Made by a program: the position numbers and the translations under genes. Below are positions 10,212 to 21,368 of a DNA stretch of 64,000 bases, in pieces. The notes under the pieces were generated by a model, which was not told where the DNA came from, did no database searches, and was given only the letters and a program-made list of their open reading frames with translations. Origin of the DNA: Aulostomus chinensis (taxonomy: Eukaryota; Chordata; Actinopteri; Syngnathiformes; Aulostomidae); contig JBBMOA010000004.1 in the NCBI GenBank assembly GCA_037954235.1, positions 496,001 through 560,000 of the forward strand, given 5' to 3'. The number at the start of each line of letters is the position of its first letter. The stretch's first letter is position 1.

Positions 10212-11440
10212 CACTTAACAGCCAGACATTCCTTCTTCAGCGTCGAGTACCTCTTCTCATGGGGCAACAACTTTCTGCTACTGTAAAGGATGGGGTGCTC
10301 CTAGCCCTCCTGCACCTGAGCGAGTACCGCCCCAAGACCCATCTCTGAGGCATCAGCCTGCACAACAAACTTCTTGTTGAAGTCTGGCACCGCCAGGACC
10401 AGGTGGGAGCACAAGGCTCTTTTCAGGCCGGTGAAGGCCTCCTTGGCCGCCTGCGTCCACTTTACCCTTCGGGGGTGTCTCTTAGTTGCCAGGTCTGTTA
10501 GGGGGACAATAAGTTCCGAGAAGTTAGGAACAAAGCGTCGGTAATAATTTGCCAGGCCCAAAAAAGACTTAACCTGTGTCTGCGATGTGGGGCATGGCCA
10601 GTCCTGGATAGCCCTCAGTTTAGCATCTTGAGGTTTGATGAGCCCACAACCTATTGTGTATCCAAGATACTTGGTTTCACTGTAGGCTAGCCTACACTTG
10701 CTGGGACTGGCTGTGAGCCCGGCTGCATGCAGAGCATCCAGTACCTTTTGTACCCGCGGCAAGTGACTTTCCCAGTCCGTGTTATGTATCACTATGTCGT
10801 CCAAATAGGCATACTCTTTATGGGGTCGCAGGATTCTGTCCATCAGCTGCTGAAATGTGGCCGGGACTCCATGAAGGCCAAATGGTAGTTTGATGTACTG
10901 GAACAGACCCTCACTTGTTGTGAAGGCTGTTTTTTCTCTGGAAGCTGAGGAAAGCAGAATCTGCCAGTATCCCTTTGTCAGGTCCAAGGTTGTGATGAAG
11001 CGAGCCATCCCTAGCTGCTCAATTAGCTCATCTACCAGCGGCATTGGGTAAGCGTCAAACTCAGATACTTCATTCAGCTTCCAAAAGTCATTGCAGAATC
11101 GAGTTGACGCATCTGGTTTGGGGACAAGTACAGTAGGGCTTGCCCAAGCACTATGGTATTCTTCAATAACTCCCAGCTCCAGCATTTTTTAAATTTCATG
11201 TCGGATTCTTTCTTTCCGGGCCTCAGGTACTCTATAAGGGTGCTGGTGTACTATCGAACCCGGCTGGGTGCGGATTTCGTGTTCCACAAGATGGGTGGTG
11301 CCTGGTTTGGCTGAGAACACATCTTGGTTTCGGTCAACCAGCTCCAGGCATTCCTGTTGTTGCTGGGGTGACAGATCAGGGCCCATCTTTACGACCTCTT
11401 TTGGTGGGGCTCCCGGGTCTTTCGGGGGTAGACTGCACAA
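10212..11440 (-). pseudogene. Gmr1-like reverse transcriptase and truncated RNase H
   Basis: The linker ORF (11440-11189, ending VPEARKERIRHEI) is separated from the RT ORF (11185-10301) by one TAA. RT motifs in order are VLVPKPDASTRFCNDFWKLN, the first catalytic Asp in TTLDLTKGYWQ, LPFGLHGVPATFQ and YAYLDDIVIHN (YLDD with both catalytic Asp), then LGYTIG and FLGLANYYRRFVPNFS. RNase H starts with QADASEMGLGAVLAQ, passes a TAG, continues HPILYSSRKLLPHEKRYST, and is cut off. The RT domain is unusually well preserved for this window. Confidence 0.85.
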
Positions 11441-11469
11441 TAGAACTTCGGCAGCATTTCTCTATTTCT

Positions 11470-12520
11470 TGAGCAGATTCACATGATACATCTTTTCCTG
11501 CTGTCTTCTTCCTGGCTGCCTTACCTCGTAGTTTACCTCCCCCACCTTTTCGATGACTTCATAGGGCCCCTGCCAAGTGGCTAAAAACTTACACTCAACC
11601 GTAGGTACCAGTACGAGAACCCTGTCTCCTGGCCGGAACTCTTTGGGCTGTGCAGGGCATATTGGCCATTTGTTGTTCTTTCTGGGCTTTTCCCCATGTG
11701 TTCTCTTACAATGGGGTAAATGTCTTTGTCTTTCATGGCTTCCACATGTTCAATAACAGTGTGGTGTGGACAGGGCTGTTTCTCCCTGGCCTCTTTAGCT
11801 AGATCAAGAAGCCCCCTCGGTTTGTGCGAATACAGGAGCTCGAAGGGTGAAAAGCCTGTAGAAGCTTGGGGCACTTCCCTAACTGCAAACATCAGGTAGG
11901 GAAGGAGCTGGTCCCAGTTTCGCCCATCTCGTTCAATGGTCCTCTGTAGCATGGTTTTAAGGGTCTTGTTAAACCTCTCAACTAACCTGTCCATTTGAGG
12001 GTGGTATACTGATGTTCAGAGGTGTTTGATCTTTAGGAGGGAGCACAGGCCCTTGGTGACATGGGACATAAAGGGGGTCCCCTGATCTGTTAATATTTCT
12101 TTTGGAATCCCTACTCTACTGCACAGGAGGAACTGCTCCCTGGAAATGTGCTGGGCACTTGCCTTCCTGAGGGGTATTCCCTCGGGATACCAGGTAGCAT
12201 AGTCCACTAAGACCAGTATATACTGATGGCCTTGGGCACTTTTGGGCAGGGGACCTACAATATCTAACCCAATCCTTTCAAAGGGAACCTCAATGATGGG
12301 GAGTGGGATCAGGGGATTTCTAAATGAGGGCTAGGGGGCTGTGAGCTGGCATTCTGGACAGCTGCTGCAATAATTTTAAACTTCCTTGTGGATGCCTGGC
12401 CAAAAGAACCATTGTAAAATTCTGTCTTTGGTCTTTTCCATTCCAAGGTGTGCTCCAAGCGATTGTGTATGGGCCAGTTGTAATACTGTGGGGTGGAAAG
12501 ACTTTGGGACTAAGAACTGT
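11470..12520 (-). pseudogene. Gmr1-like integrase
   Basis: The zinc finger is visible as LAH...AHLG...YCSSCPEC. The DDE core retains all three acidic residues: D in RIGLDIVGPL, D in ILTDQGTPF and E in LVERFNKTLK. The C-terminal module reads LATWQGPYEVIEKVGEVNYEV and VNLLKK, the GPY/F domain that follows the core in chromoviral and Gypsy integrases. Inactivating lesions are a stop in the zinc finger (HKEVxNYC), a TGA just before TSVYHPQ (near 12013), a frameshift near 11690 and a stop after VNLLKK near 11465. Confidence 0.8.
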
Positions 12521-12640
12521 TCGATTACCTCACCATGCTTCCTTTCATCCTCTGATACAGTGATCCCTTTTTCACAGCAAAATGAGGGTAGATTAAATCA
12601 GATCCTGGCACTTGGTCCACTCTCTCTATTATTCTAACAT

Positions 12641-12779
12641 TTCTTAAAGCATTTATCAATGAGGGGTCATTGAGTTGTATTACTTAAACATGTGTCTTTT
12701 CTTTACATGAATTATGAAGTCTGAGTAAACTGTACTTTTTAATAGCCTATTTTATTGTACTCATGTGATTGAGCTCAGA
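12641..12779. other. Spacer, AT-rich
   Basis: No feature beyond a pyrimidine-rich stretch ending in CTCAG at 12779, which could serve as a splice acceptor for the putative exon that follows. Confidence 0.4.
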
Positions 12780-12992
12780 CAACAAAGTATCCTCAAATAT
12801 TGCCAAAAATCTAGTTTATACCAGTTTGGACAGAGTGGTGGCATATGTGAGCTCTGAACTTTTTGAATCAGAGAAGACACAGGACAGAACAAAGACACTG
12901 AATTCAGCTGTAGTAGCTGAAGTTCTAGCACGCAGGTTGTTGGCCCCACGTTGGAAGCCACTGGTGAAAGACCTCAGTTCAGCCACGAAACG
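12780..12992 (+). CDS. Possible orphan exon, function unknown
   Basis: An open stretch bounded by AG at 12778-12779 and by CG|GTAAGT at 12992/12993, a near-perfect donor. The open frame (Ser-rich start, then SLDRVVAYVSSELFESEK, a Lys/Arg-rich end RRLLAPRWKPLVKDLSSATKR) has a balanced amphipathic composition that looks like protein rather than noise. I recognise no family and see no partner exon nearby. It could be a relic exon of a host gene or of a transposon. Confidence 0.35.
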
Positions 12993-13449
12993 GTAAGTTT
13001 GAACTTGGGAACATTACTGGTTGCATGCCGTTGCAGTCCCGACTGCTAGCGTCGTTCATTTGCTATTAGCAAGGTAGCTAACCAGGTAACTTGTATGTTG
13101 CTCCCAGACAGCTAATGCAAGCTGAGCTGAGCCAGACACCAGAACAAGTTAGATCCGCCACAGACCACGGACCAGCAGTCGTCCCGGTAAGTTGGCGCAG
13201 CTGAATTGCTAAGGGAGTCTATATTGTGGGACACAGTGTGAGTACGTGGTGTCTGCCCAGTCATAACTGCGTTTTGGTCCGACATGTCCGGCGAACGTCT
13301 GCTTTTGTTTGAAAAAAAAAACAAAACCCCGGGCGGATAAATAAATTGGATAAATGTAATGTTGCAGTCCCTGTATTTTACACAAATAAACACATAATTC
13401 ACAAAAGAATCTTCTGCGTGTGTGTTTTTCTTTTTATTAAAACAGCTTA
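12993..13449. other. Non-coding, no feature identified
   Basis: Moderately GC-rich near 13020-13260 with several gtaag-like motifs, then AT-rich with an A-run at about 13311-13325. No gene or repeat recognised. Confidence 0.4.
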
Positions 13450-14135
13450 AAGGCTGAAAGGTCATCATTGGCATCTGTGTGTATCCTTTTGTTCTAGCTC
13501 AATGGGTGGTCGCCATTGGGTGACCAGTAACGGAGGTGGAGGGGTAATTAAAAACCAATTTGTGCCACAGATATTAACATTGTGTTGCGGGATACTACAA
13601 AGACTTCGCTCAACAGGTTTTGGATAAAGTATAAATCCAGAGATCTTGATGCTCCACGCTCTTCCACACAGTGCATCTATTTTAATTATTAGAGAGCTGC
13701 TTGACAGCAGGTCTATTCTATAGAAACTAACAAACTGCCTGTGGTTTGTGAACTTCACTGCATTTGTTCATTTGAAGTGATGAACTCCCAGCACATTTCA
13801 GAGCTGGGTGTACGTGGAGTCATGCTCACGTTGATGTTCACTCCTTCAGGCATGTGTAGCGCTGAGCCGGTAGGAAGTTCACAGTAGGATGGGCTGAAAG
13901 GTCATCATTAGCATCACTGTGTATCCTTTTGTTGTAGCTCAATAGGTGGTGGGCAGGCCAAACAGGTTCCCAGCCCTCACATTGTTCCAGTGTACAGATG
14001 AACTCCTGGCACATTTCAGAGCTGGGTGAACCTGGAGTCATGCTCACGTTGATGTTCATTAGCATCAGAGTGTATCCTTTTGTTCTAGCTCAATGGGTGG
14101 TGGCCAGGCCAAACAGGTTCCCAGCCCCCACACTG
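13450..14135. repeat. Locally duplicated ~215-bp unit array
   Basis: GTGTATCCTTTTGTT.TAGCTC followed by AATGGGTGGT occurs near 13477, 13918 and 14070. ACATTTCAGAGCTGGGTG and AGTCATGCTCACGTTGATGT occur near 13793 and 14009. GGCCAAACAGGTTCCCAGCC occurs near 13956 and 14108. The second and third copies form a direct tandem of about 215 bp or less, and the first is separated by about 270 bp of unrelated sequence (13513-13780). There is no coding capacity. Confidence 0.75.
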
Positions 14136-14163
14136 TCACTGAAAGAGGCCAATACAGAGAACC

Positions 14164-14360
14164 AGTACTAATATGACTGTCTACTGGCCGTCTCATGGTC
14201 TATTTTTGCAGAGCTGCGCCTGTAGTGTAAATCACTGGCAAGCCTTGGAATCTCCAGATGACGCGCTGCAGCAGACATGCAGAACTGGCGCAACTCTCCC
14301 TCTGCTCATGCAGGCATGAGCATGAGACAGGAAATAGACAGTCAAACCAGTATCATATGA
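14164..14360. mobile_element. Small palindromic element (MITE-like)
   Basis: The left end (CCAGTACTAATATGACTGTCTA then GTCTCATG) is mirrored by the right end (CATGAGACAGGAAATAGACAGTCA then CCAGTATCATA). That gives imperfect inverted repeats of about 35 bp around a roughly 110-bp GC-richer centre. No ORF is present. A non-autonomous DNA transposon is the simplest reading, but no target duplication is obvious. Confidence 0.45.
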
Positions 14361-14864
14361 GTGTTTTAATGTAATTTAAAGTGTTATAATGTCTGTATCT
14401 GCATATGTACCACTGATCAGAAAATACACAAGATGAGAGGGACAGGAGTTCTCCAGCAGCTCTGCTGCAGCTCCGTCTCTGTTCCAGCGCATGTTAAGTA
14501 AAATTACATCATCATTTTTGTTGATAATTGAAAAGCTAACTTCATGTAAACAAACTTATAAAAAGGTGAGAATTAAACATTTTTGACTGTTTCTGTAGTT
14601 TGAGGTATGCTTATGATCATAAAGAAAGTGATTATATACGATTTTTTTTTTTACATTAGTTTGTTCTCTTAAAATTTCATTTTTTATTGAATTGCAATTT
14701 TTGCCAATAAACACAATTTTACTACAAAAACTCACATACAGTAAAGCCTCACAAATTATAGCGCAATTTTTGGGAGAAGCTTCTGCAAAATCAAGCTTTT
14801 TTGATCACACAATCACAAAAAAAACTGTGAAATCCTGGAGGGACTGGCATACATGTATGTACGC
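14361..14864. other. AT-rich region ending in a likely MITE terminus
   Basis: No gene. 14690-14849 resembles a widespread fish repeat whose end reads CAGTCCCTCCAGGATTT on the minus strand (14833-14849). The other end is not visible, so only a fragment is supported. Confidence 0.35.
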
Positions 14865-15306
14865 TGTTGAAGTTCGCCGACTTCACCAGGTCCGTTGATG
14901 AGAAGAGATCAACCGGAGTTGTCTGCTTTTGACAAATCAACACTTTATTTCACAACACAAAGCAGACACAGATATATCTGGAGACCCCACTACATGCACT
15001 TTGAGAGTGCAGCAGAGAGTCTGAATAAGATATTAACAGACAGTGAATATATGCTTGAAGCCACACCTTTTTTGCATATGTAATTTTACACTCATGCATA
15101 TCACACTTCTTGATTAGTACTCCTGCCTCCTGCACAGTCAGGTCGTCTTGTCCTGTTGTTTTCGTCATTCAGCCTTGACAGTTCGGGCGCAACTAGCAGC
15201 CTGCACAACTTAACATAAACAATCACATCATGTACTTATACACAATCAACTCCTGATATAATGCTGACATATGAACAGAACATGATCAAAAGCTCATTTT
15301 CTCACA
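14865..15306 (-). repeat. ERV 3' LTR (~442 bp)
   Basis: On the minus strand it starts TGTGAGAAAATGAGC at 15306, right after AAAAGGGGGAA (polypurine tract, about 15308-15317), and ends ...GAACTTCAACA at 14865. A TATA-like CATATATTC lies near 15045-15053 and AATAAA at about 14942-14947, giving a plausible U3-R-U5. With the other LTR missing, its length rests on the TG...CA ends and the polypurine tract. Confidence 0.65.
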
Positions 15307-15317
15307 ATTCCCCCTTT

Positions 15318-15639
15318 TGATCTCCTTTAGGAGATCACTATAATTGGTAATGTTGAAAATCAGTTTCCTCCTCAGGATCTTCTGGCTCGTCAATTAGTGG
15401 AGGAATGCAAAGAAGCTTTTAATACACTTGATTCAGCTTGAAGCAGTTAAAACACAGTGCTGCCTGTGTGGGCTAACTTGAGCATAGCGGCAAGAAAAGT
15501 AAAACATACCACCAGACAGGATGATGAGCAGAATCAATTGTCCATCATTTATGTTGTCAGACGTTCTGGGTGGTATCTTCTTTCTTCTTTCTTCAGTCAC
15601 AGGGGTCGACTACCCTGTGACCTTGCCACTGACCGGGGA
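15318..15639 (-). pseudogene. Remnant where env should be
   Basis: Only about 320 bp separates integrase from the LTR. A short Leu/Ile-rich stretch after an ATG (about 15520-15555), interrupted by a stop, could be what is left of an Env leader. A Glu-rich bit near 15360-15400 could be the tail. The bulk of env (surface and transmembrane units) is gone. This reading is inference from position and composition only. Confidence 0.3.
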
Positions 15640-17346
15640 TTATTTTGCCCCTTTGTTGAGGTCAGGGTTTGATTCTGACTCAGCCGAGTCACTGCACCAT
15701 CTTTGAAGGTCTGTGTGGATCTCCTGGACCGATCTGCCTGGTTCCTCTGCCGTTGCGCACTGGCTCCAATGGTACCACGTGTCTCCTTTCCCTCTGAGTT
15801 GCACCGCATGGGACGTCCTCTCAGTCACCTGGAATGGACCGGTCCACCTGGGTTCAGCCCACTTCCGCTTGATGACCTTCAGCAGGACCCAGTCAGCAGT
15901 GGGGAGGATGCCCTCGACCTTCGCCTGTCTTTTGTCCTGGACCTGTTTGGAGAAATCTGAAATGAGAGCTTGGAGTTCAGTAAAATATGCTTTGTGCCCT
16001 CTTTCGAATTCCAGCTCCACTGGTGGCAGGCCTGCTCCTGATCCTGGGAAGTGCCTTCCTGTGGAGAGTTCAAATGGGGTGAAACCTGTTCCCTGATTAA
16101 CAGAGCATCGAACTGTCATTAGAGCCAACGGCAGAGCATCCAACCAATTTAATTTTGTCTGTGCACAGATTTTAGCCAATCTTTGTTTGATGGTTTGGTT
16201 CATTCTTTCCACCTTACCTTGTGATTGAGGGTGATACACGGTGCCAAACGAGTGCTTCAACCCCAACATTGCCTCCACCTGTTGTAGATGTTGGTTTTTC
16301 AAATGTGTCCCATTATCTGATCTAATTTTCTGTGGGAACCCGTGCCGAGGAATGTATTGATTATTCAAAAACTTCACCACTGACTTGCTATCCTCCTTCT
16401 TTGTTGGCCACGCCTCTGGCCATCCTGAAAACACATCCACACACATCAACACATACCTGTACCCTCTGACCGTCGTCCCCATGTCCGTGTATTCTATCAC
16501 AATCTCCCTGCCTGGCCTGGTCTCCAGCGGAAACATACCTGTCTCGGGTTTAATGGTTGGCTTAGAGTTGTACAGGGAACATATGGAACAGCTTTTTACC
16601 CAATTCTTTATTGTGTCTGATAAAAACGGATGCCACCATTCTCTCAGAATTTGACTCATCTGAGCCGCTCCCACATGACCGATTCCGTGTGCTTCTTCCA
16701 GTGCCCGCTCTCTGATTCCAGGGGGCAGTATTAGCCGTCCATCAGGCCCTCGCCAGAGCCCCTCAGTTTCAAGTCCTCCTCTCTGTTTCCATGTTGTCTT
16801 TTCCTGTGGTGAGGCCCCCTTTTGACATCGGCTGATATCAATCAGCGTGACCTGTGGAGAGATTTGTAGTTCTTCTTCCATACTCACCATTTGTAGTTGG
16901 GGCAGATAACCTGTCGCTCTTTTTGTTGCCGCATCTGCTTCTCGGTTCCCTGTTGCTACTTCTGTAATGGCATTGTCATGACCTTTGCACTTTATGATAG
17001 CCACCTCCTGGGGAAGTTGCAGAGCTTCTGCTAATTCTCTCATTTCCCGCTCGTGTTTAATTGGTTTGTTACCTGCCGTGAGGTATCCTGCTCTGATCCA
17101 TTGTCCCAGTTCCACATGTGCTGCTCCGGCGGCATAGGCAGAGTCCGTATAGATGTTTATTCGTTTTCCTTCTCCTAGTTTGAGAGCTGCCATGAGAGCC
17201 ATTACCTCTGCTTTTTGTGCGGATTGCTGTCCTTCTAGTTGCCGGGCCTCTATTGTCACCCAGTTGGGTCCTTCCTTCTTCACCACCGCGTATTCTGCTT
17301 TCAGTCCACCTTTTTCATCTTTGTAGCAACATCCGTCTGTGAACAT
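15640..17346 (-). pseudogene. ERV pol: RNase H and integrase
   Basis: One open frame of 568 codons. RNase H (residues 1 to about 150) has FTDGCCY, the E in AQKAEVMAL and the D in YTDSAYA. Integrase follows, with an HHCC zinc finger around residues 220-270 (GIGHVG, CSICSLY), the DDE core (D in the EYTDMG segment, D in RSDNGTHL, E in KVERMNQTIK) and a C-terminal domain with WTGPFQV and a Trp-His-containing end, as in gammaretroviruses. It is in the same frame as the RT ORF upstream and separated from it only by one TGA at 17386-17388. This half is remarkably intact, implying a young or slowly decaying insertion. Confidence 0.9.
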
Positions 17347-17385
17347 CTCTTCAGCATCTGTTAATGGTTGAGCTTTCAGATCTGG

Positions 17386-19446
17386 TCATACCTTTTCATC
17401 CTTTTGTGCTTCGTGTTCACACTCAAGCGGTGGTCCGGTTCCCATCCAATCCGCCATGTTGATTCCTTCATGGGTGAATGTGATGTTTGGTGCTTCCAGT
17501 ATTTTACAGAGTCTCTGTTGCCTTAGTGATGTCAGGGTGAATGTCTGGGAGTTGACATATGCTATAATGCTATGTGACGTGAGTACCCTTAGGGGGTGTC
17601 CCATCACTATGTGTCCTGTTTTTTGAATCAGTTTTGCTACCCCTGCTGCATGTTGTGTGCATTTTGGGTGTCGTTTTTCCATCGAGTCTAGCATTATGCT
17701 GATGTACACGAGTATGCTCCTTTCTCCCCCTTTTTTCTGAAGCAGAACACCGTTAATCACTCCTATTTCAGAAACGTCGAGAAAAAATGGAGACTGGTAG
17801 TCGGGTCGGACCAGGTCTGCGGCCTGTGCTAGTTTCTGTTTGAGTTGTATGAAGACTGACTCGGTGTCTTTGGTCCAATTTAGTTTAGCATTGAGGTTAC
17901 GCATGCCATGCTCTTTAATCAAGTAACGGAGAGCCTGTGTCGTGCCCGTATATTCAGGAATGTAATTGCGACTGTACCCAGTCAGACCGAGAAACGACAA
18001 CATTTCCTTTACAGTCATGGGCTTTGGGTGATGCAGAATGGTAGATCTATGTGCAGGCGACATGCCAGCTCCTTTTCGTGAGAGTACTCTGCCCAAGAAG
18101 GTAACTTGCGTCCTGACCGCTTGGAGTTTGTTTTTACTGACCTTAAAACCATGTCCAGCCAATCGGATGAGGACAGCCTTTGTTGCGACCAGGCATACTG
18201 CTGGTGTCGGTGCTGCAATGAGAAGATCATCTACATACTGGATTAGAGTGGTGTCCGGAGGAAGCGGACAACCATCCAGGGCTTGTTTTAGTACCTGATT
18301 GAATAGTCCTGGTGACAGCACAAATCCTTGTGGTACCCTGGTGTATCGCCACTGTTGTCCTCTGTAGGTAAAGGAGAAAATGTCTCTGCATTCGTCTGCT
18401 AGTGGTAAGCAGAAAAAAGCGTTAGCCAAATCAATGCATGTGAACCATGGTTGGTGCGGTCCCAAATTAGTGAGTGCCACATAGGGGTTGGGCACAGGAA
18501 TGGTGGATGTGGTGAGAATTTCATTTATAGCTCTTAGATCATGTGCCATGCGATATTTACCTGTCTCTTGTTTTTTGACCGGGAGGATGGGAGTGTTCCA
18601 TGCGGAGGTGGATGGTTCTAATACCCCGGATTTGATGAGACCTGCAATAGTGTCAGCTATACCTGCTTCTGCTTCTGGTTTGTGAGGATATTGTCTGATC
18701 CACAAGGGAGTGGTGTCTACCACTGAAAATGTAACAGGTTGACAATCAGTGAGCCCGACATCCGTGGGCCCTTGGGACCATAATTCCTCAGGGAGGGTAG
18801 TTAGCATCTCTTCCACTGAGGGGTGGTCCATCTTTTCCCTACCGTGGTTTCTGGGAACGTGATCATGTTGTAGTGCAACTGTGTCTGTTACTTTTAGGTT
18901 AATGCAGTAGGTTTTGCAGGTGGGTGAGAACGAGACAGCAGGTATCTGAGTCGTTATCCAATCGGTGGCTGCTGTGGCTTTTTTGACCATCGGGCCAAGA
19001 TCTTTAGCTTGATGGTTAGGATGTAATGCGAGGGAAACGTGTGGAACTGCTTCGTCCTGCATACGATACCATACCATCTGTTCCTTGGAGAGGATTGTGG
19101 CTGCGGCTACACCCTCTGGACCAGCATAAATATTTTGTGGTGTGATTTGCCATTGTTTACCTTCCAGGTGTGCTTCAAATTCTTCCTGATACCACTCATT
19201 ACATATTCGGTCGTAGAAGAGGGTAACATGAGGTGGGTCGGGCAGAGGGACGTAGGGCTCGAGTAGGGAGATCCAGGGTTTCCACTGCAGGTAGGCAGAC
19301 AGGAGGCTATTACATAGGGGGGTTTCAGGCTGTAACATACCCCAATAGATGTCCACCAGCTGGTCCTCTAGTGGCTTGAGAAGGTACTGCCCTGCTCCGT
19401 GGGTGTTAGGATTACATCGGAGGCATGTTCCATCAGGTAGAGTCAC
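17386..19446 (-). pseudogene. ERV pol: reverse transcriptase
   Basis: A 686-codon open frame. The N-terminal 200 residues cover the end of protease and a linker. RT proper begins near residue 240 (QYPHKPEAEAGI, ILPVKKQ), has the first catalytic Asp in FTCIDLANAF, VLPQGF-like VPQGFVLSPGLFNQ and the YVDDLLI catalytic pair, followed by LGRVLSRKG and GYSRNYIPEY, then the connection domain. All catalytic residues are present. The upstream TGA near 19500 interrupts the protease-to-RT frame, and the downstream TGA at 17386 interrupts RT-RNase H. The product would be the replication enzyme of the retrovirus but is not producible as one chain. Confidence 0.9.
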
Positions 19447-19760
19447 GGTGAGTCCATCCGGACTGCACAGGATGGAGGCTCCTAGTTTGATGAGAAGTTC
19501 TCACCCCAACAGGTTAACAGGTACACCCGGAGAGACAACAAATGGATGCAAAAGAGTCTGTTTACCTAATTGGGTTTTCAGTGGTATTGTGACCGGCAGT
19601 TTCTGTCCAACCCCAGAGAAGCCCACGATGTTCACTGTTTCTTGAGGAGATAGTCTCTTGTGGTGGTTCAGAGTTTAGAGTTGAGAGTGTGGCTCCCGTG
19701 TCGACCAAAAAATGACAGGTCGTCATCCAACACCCTTAGAGACAACATAGGATCTGCCTT
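19447..19760 (-). pseudogene. ERV protease
   Basis: The aspartic-protease active site DTGA lies at 19702-19691 (minus strand) with the expected hydrophobic lead-in. The C-terminal flap-to-end part is readable until NLLG, where an in-frame TGA at about 19502-19500 replaces the usual next residue. Retroviral proteases act as dimers cutting Gag-Pol. The stop would truncate this one near its dimer-forming end. Confidence 0.75.
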
Positions 19761-19767
19761 ACCTATG

Positions 19768-20319
19768 TCATCTGGGTTTCTCTGTGGGTTGTGTCACTGT
19801 TGTTGATAGGTGCCGGGCTCCTCCCACTCGTCCCCTCCTATCAGGGGATATTGTCCATCCTGGACCGGTGCAGCCTGAGGATCTGGGGTCCTCATTCCTC
19901 TGGGTGGTCCGCCATGCCCACGTGGTGCAGGTCCCTGCATGTAACATTCTCTTGCCCAGTGTCCAAGTTGTCCACACATGTAGCACTCACCTCCCGCCTG
20001 CTGTCCCCGAGGCAGTCTCCCACGGCCTCCTCCACCTCTCGCCCAGACACAGTTCCCCAGCCATTTTCTGCAAACTGCTAGACATCATTTGTTCATGCAT
20101 CATAGTTTCTTTTTTCTTTTTGTCATTTACCTTTTGTCTCGCTTCTCCCAGCTGCAGCTTCAGGAATTGTGTTTGAAGATCTCTTACTGAATTTTCTTCT
20201 TTGTTCGCCTCATCTTTGGCTTTCTGCAGGTGGTGCACAAGATGCTTTTCCCATATGTTAGAATCACTTCCTCGTAAGTCAGGCTTACTCATCATGTTTT
20301 CTCTTACCGATTCAGGCAC
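19768..20319 (-). pseudogene. ERV gag: C-terminal part with CCHC zinc knuckle
   Basis: The first part (20319-19987, one frame) is rich in Lys/Glu and coiled-coil-like. The zinc knuckle C-x2-C-x4-H-x4-C (CGQLGHWAREC with the preceding Cys) is in another frame at about 19990-19940, followed by a Pro/Gly-rich tail. The frame change near 19987 breaks the protein. The knuckle identifies the nucleocapsid, which packages viral RNA. Confidence 0.75.
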
Positions 20320-21368
20320 TCCATCCTACACAGCTTTGCGAAACCATTCCTGTTGAACCCCAGTCTTCCTGGGTGGCGCCCGGTGTGTGTGGTCCACTCA
20401 TCTTTAGACTGAGTTATGTATTCTTGAGGATGCTGGGATGAGGCCCAGGTTAGTTTAGGAATGACGGCCGTGTTAGGGAGTGGAAATTTGCTCCTAATAG
20501 CTTGCCCTAAGGGGTCTATGACTATTGTTAGTGCCACGTCATCAGGGTCTTCACTAGTTTCAGCGTCTAGTTCAATGTCTTTCAAGTCATGTCGGGACAT
20601 GCAGCGGGATGCTACAGCTCTGAAATCACAGAGTGCTAGTTTCTGTCCAGCGGTTAACATATCTAATTTAGTCAACCAGAGTCCGCCTCCCTCTGCTGGT
20701 GGAGGCATTTTATCAACAATTGATTGCACATCACCTAACACAGGAGGTTTGTATTTGTCACCTCTGCCCTCTCCCATTTGCAGCAAGGGGTATTGTGTTG
20801 GCGCTTGTTTGTGGCTGCGCAGTGTCATGTTAGATGTACTATGTGGTGGCCGTGTTTTGGATTTTGTGATAGCGGGTCCTGATGTCTCACTCCTGAGCTC
20901 TATCTCGTTGAGTGTTATGAGGTCCTTCTTCTCTCACCGTCTTCCTCCTTCATCCTTGGTGGGGAGGGTTTTTCAATTTGCATGTTCCGCTCCCTGACAA
21001 AACATAGCCAGACCATACTACACCCTTCTCTCTTCCTCATGTCTTTTCTCTTCTTTCCTCCACTTCTTCCTTTCCAATAGCCCTGTCTGGTCACCCTTCT
21101 TTTTAGCCTCATCTCTCTTTTCCCTGTTCTCTTTCTCCTTCTCCCACAACAACTTACCAAATGCCATCCGGTCCTCTTTCCCTGCTCTGCTTTCTTTGAA
21201 CACTTCATCTATCCTTCTCTTTACCTCACTTCTTGCTTTTTCTTTGTCTTTATCTGAACCTACGTTCCCAATTACAACCAAAATATCTTTCATTTGCTGC
21301 CTTAGCGGCCTCCATTGAGTCCTTGGACCCCGAACATCAACAATCTCTCTATCAACTTCTCCGTCCAT
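20304..21368 (-). pseudogene. ERV gag: matrix- and capsid-like part
   Basis: Two open segments in the same frame (21368-21018, highly charged Lys/Glu-rich; 20828-20304, capsid-like with PLLQMGEGRGDKYKPP and a Trp-containing core) are separated by stops and frame changes between 21018 and 20828. A further frameshift near 20310 leads to the next segment. A canonical myristoylated start is not visible, so the true N-terminus was probably lost with the 5' LTR and leader. Confidence 0.65.

Larger units (their letters stand above)
10212..12640 (-). mobile_element. Ty3/Gypsy element fragment with integrase before reverse transcriptase (Gmr1-like)
   Basis: Reading down the minus strand: HHCC zinc finger and integrase core (about 12520-11760), integrase C-terminal GPY-type domain (about 11640-11470), a linker, then RT (11300-10400) and the first part of RNase H (to about 10212), where homology stops. 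Integrase directly continues into the RT linker, so the order is native and not two abutting copies. Gypsy-like sequence in Ty1/copia-like order is the hallmark of Gmr1-type elements of deuterostomes. No LTRs are found at either edge. A Gypsy gag fragment on the same strand (21420-21960) could be its displaced 5' part. Confidence 0.8.

Noticed and set aside
10212..12520. Two separate Gypsy copies placed head to tail, giving a false integrase-RT order
   Set aside because: The integrase C-terminal domain continues into the RT linker without any LTR, leader or gag between them.
20461..20997. 178-codon plus-strand ORF across ERV gag
   Set aside because: Antisense shadow of the capsid region; no signal sequence logic or homology recognised.
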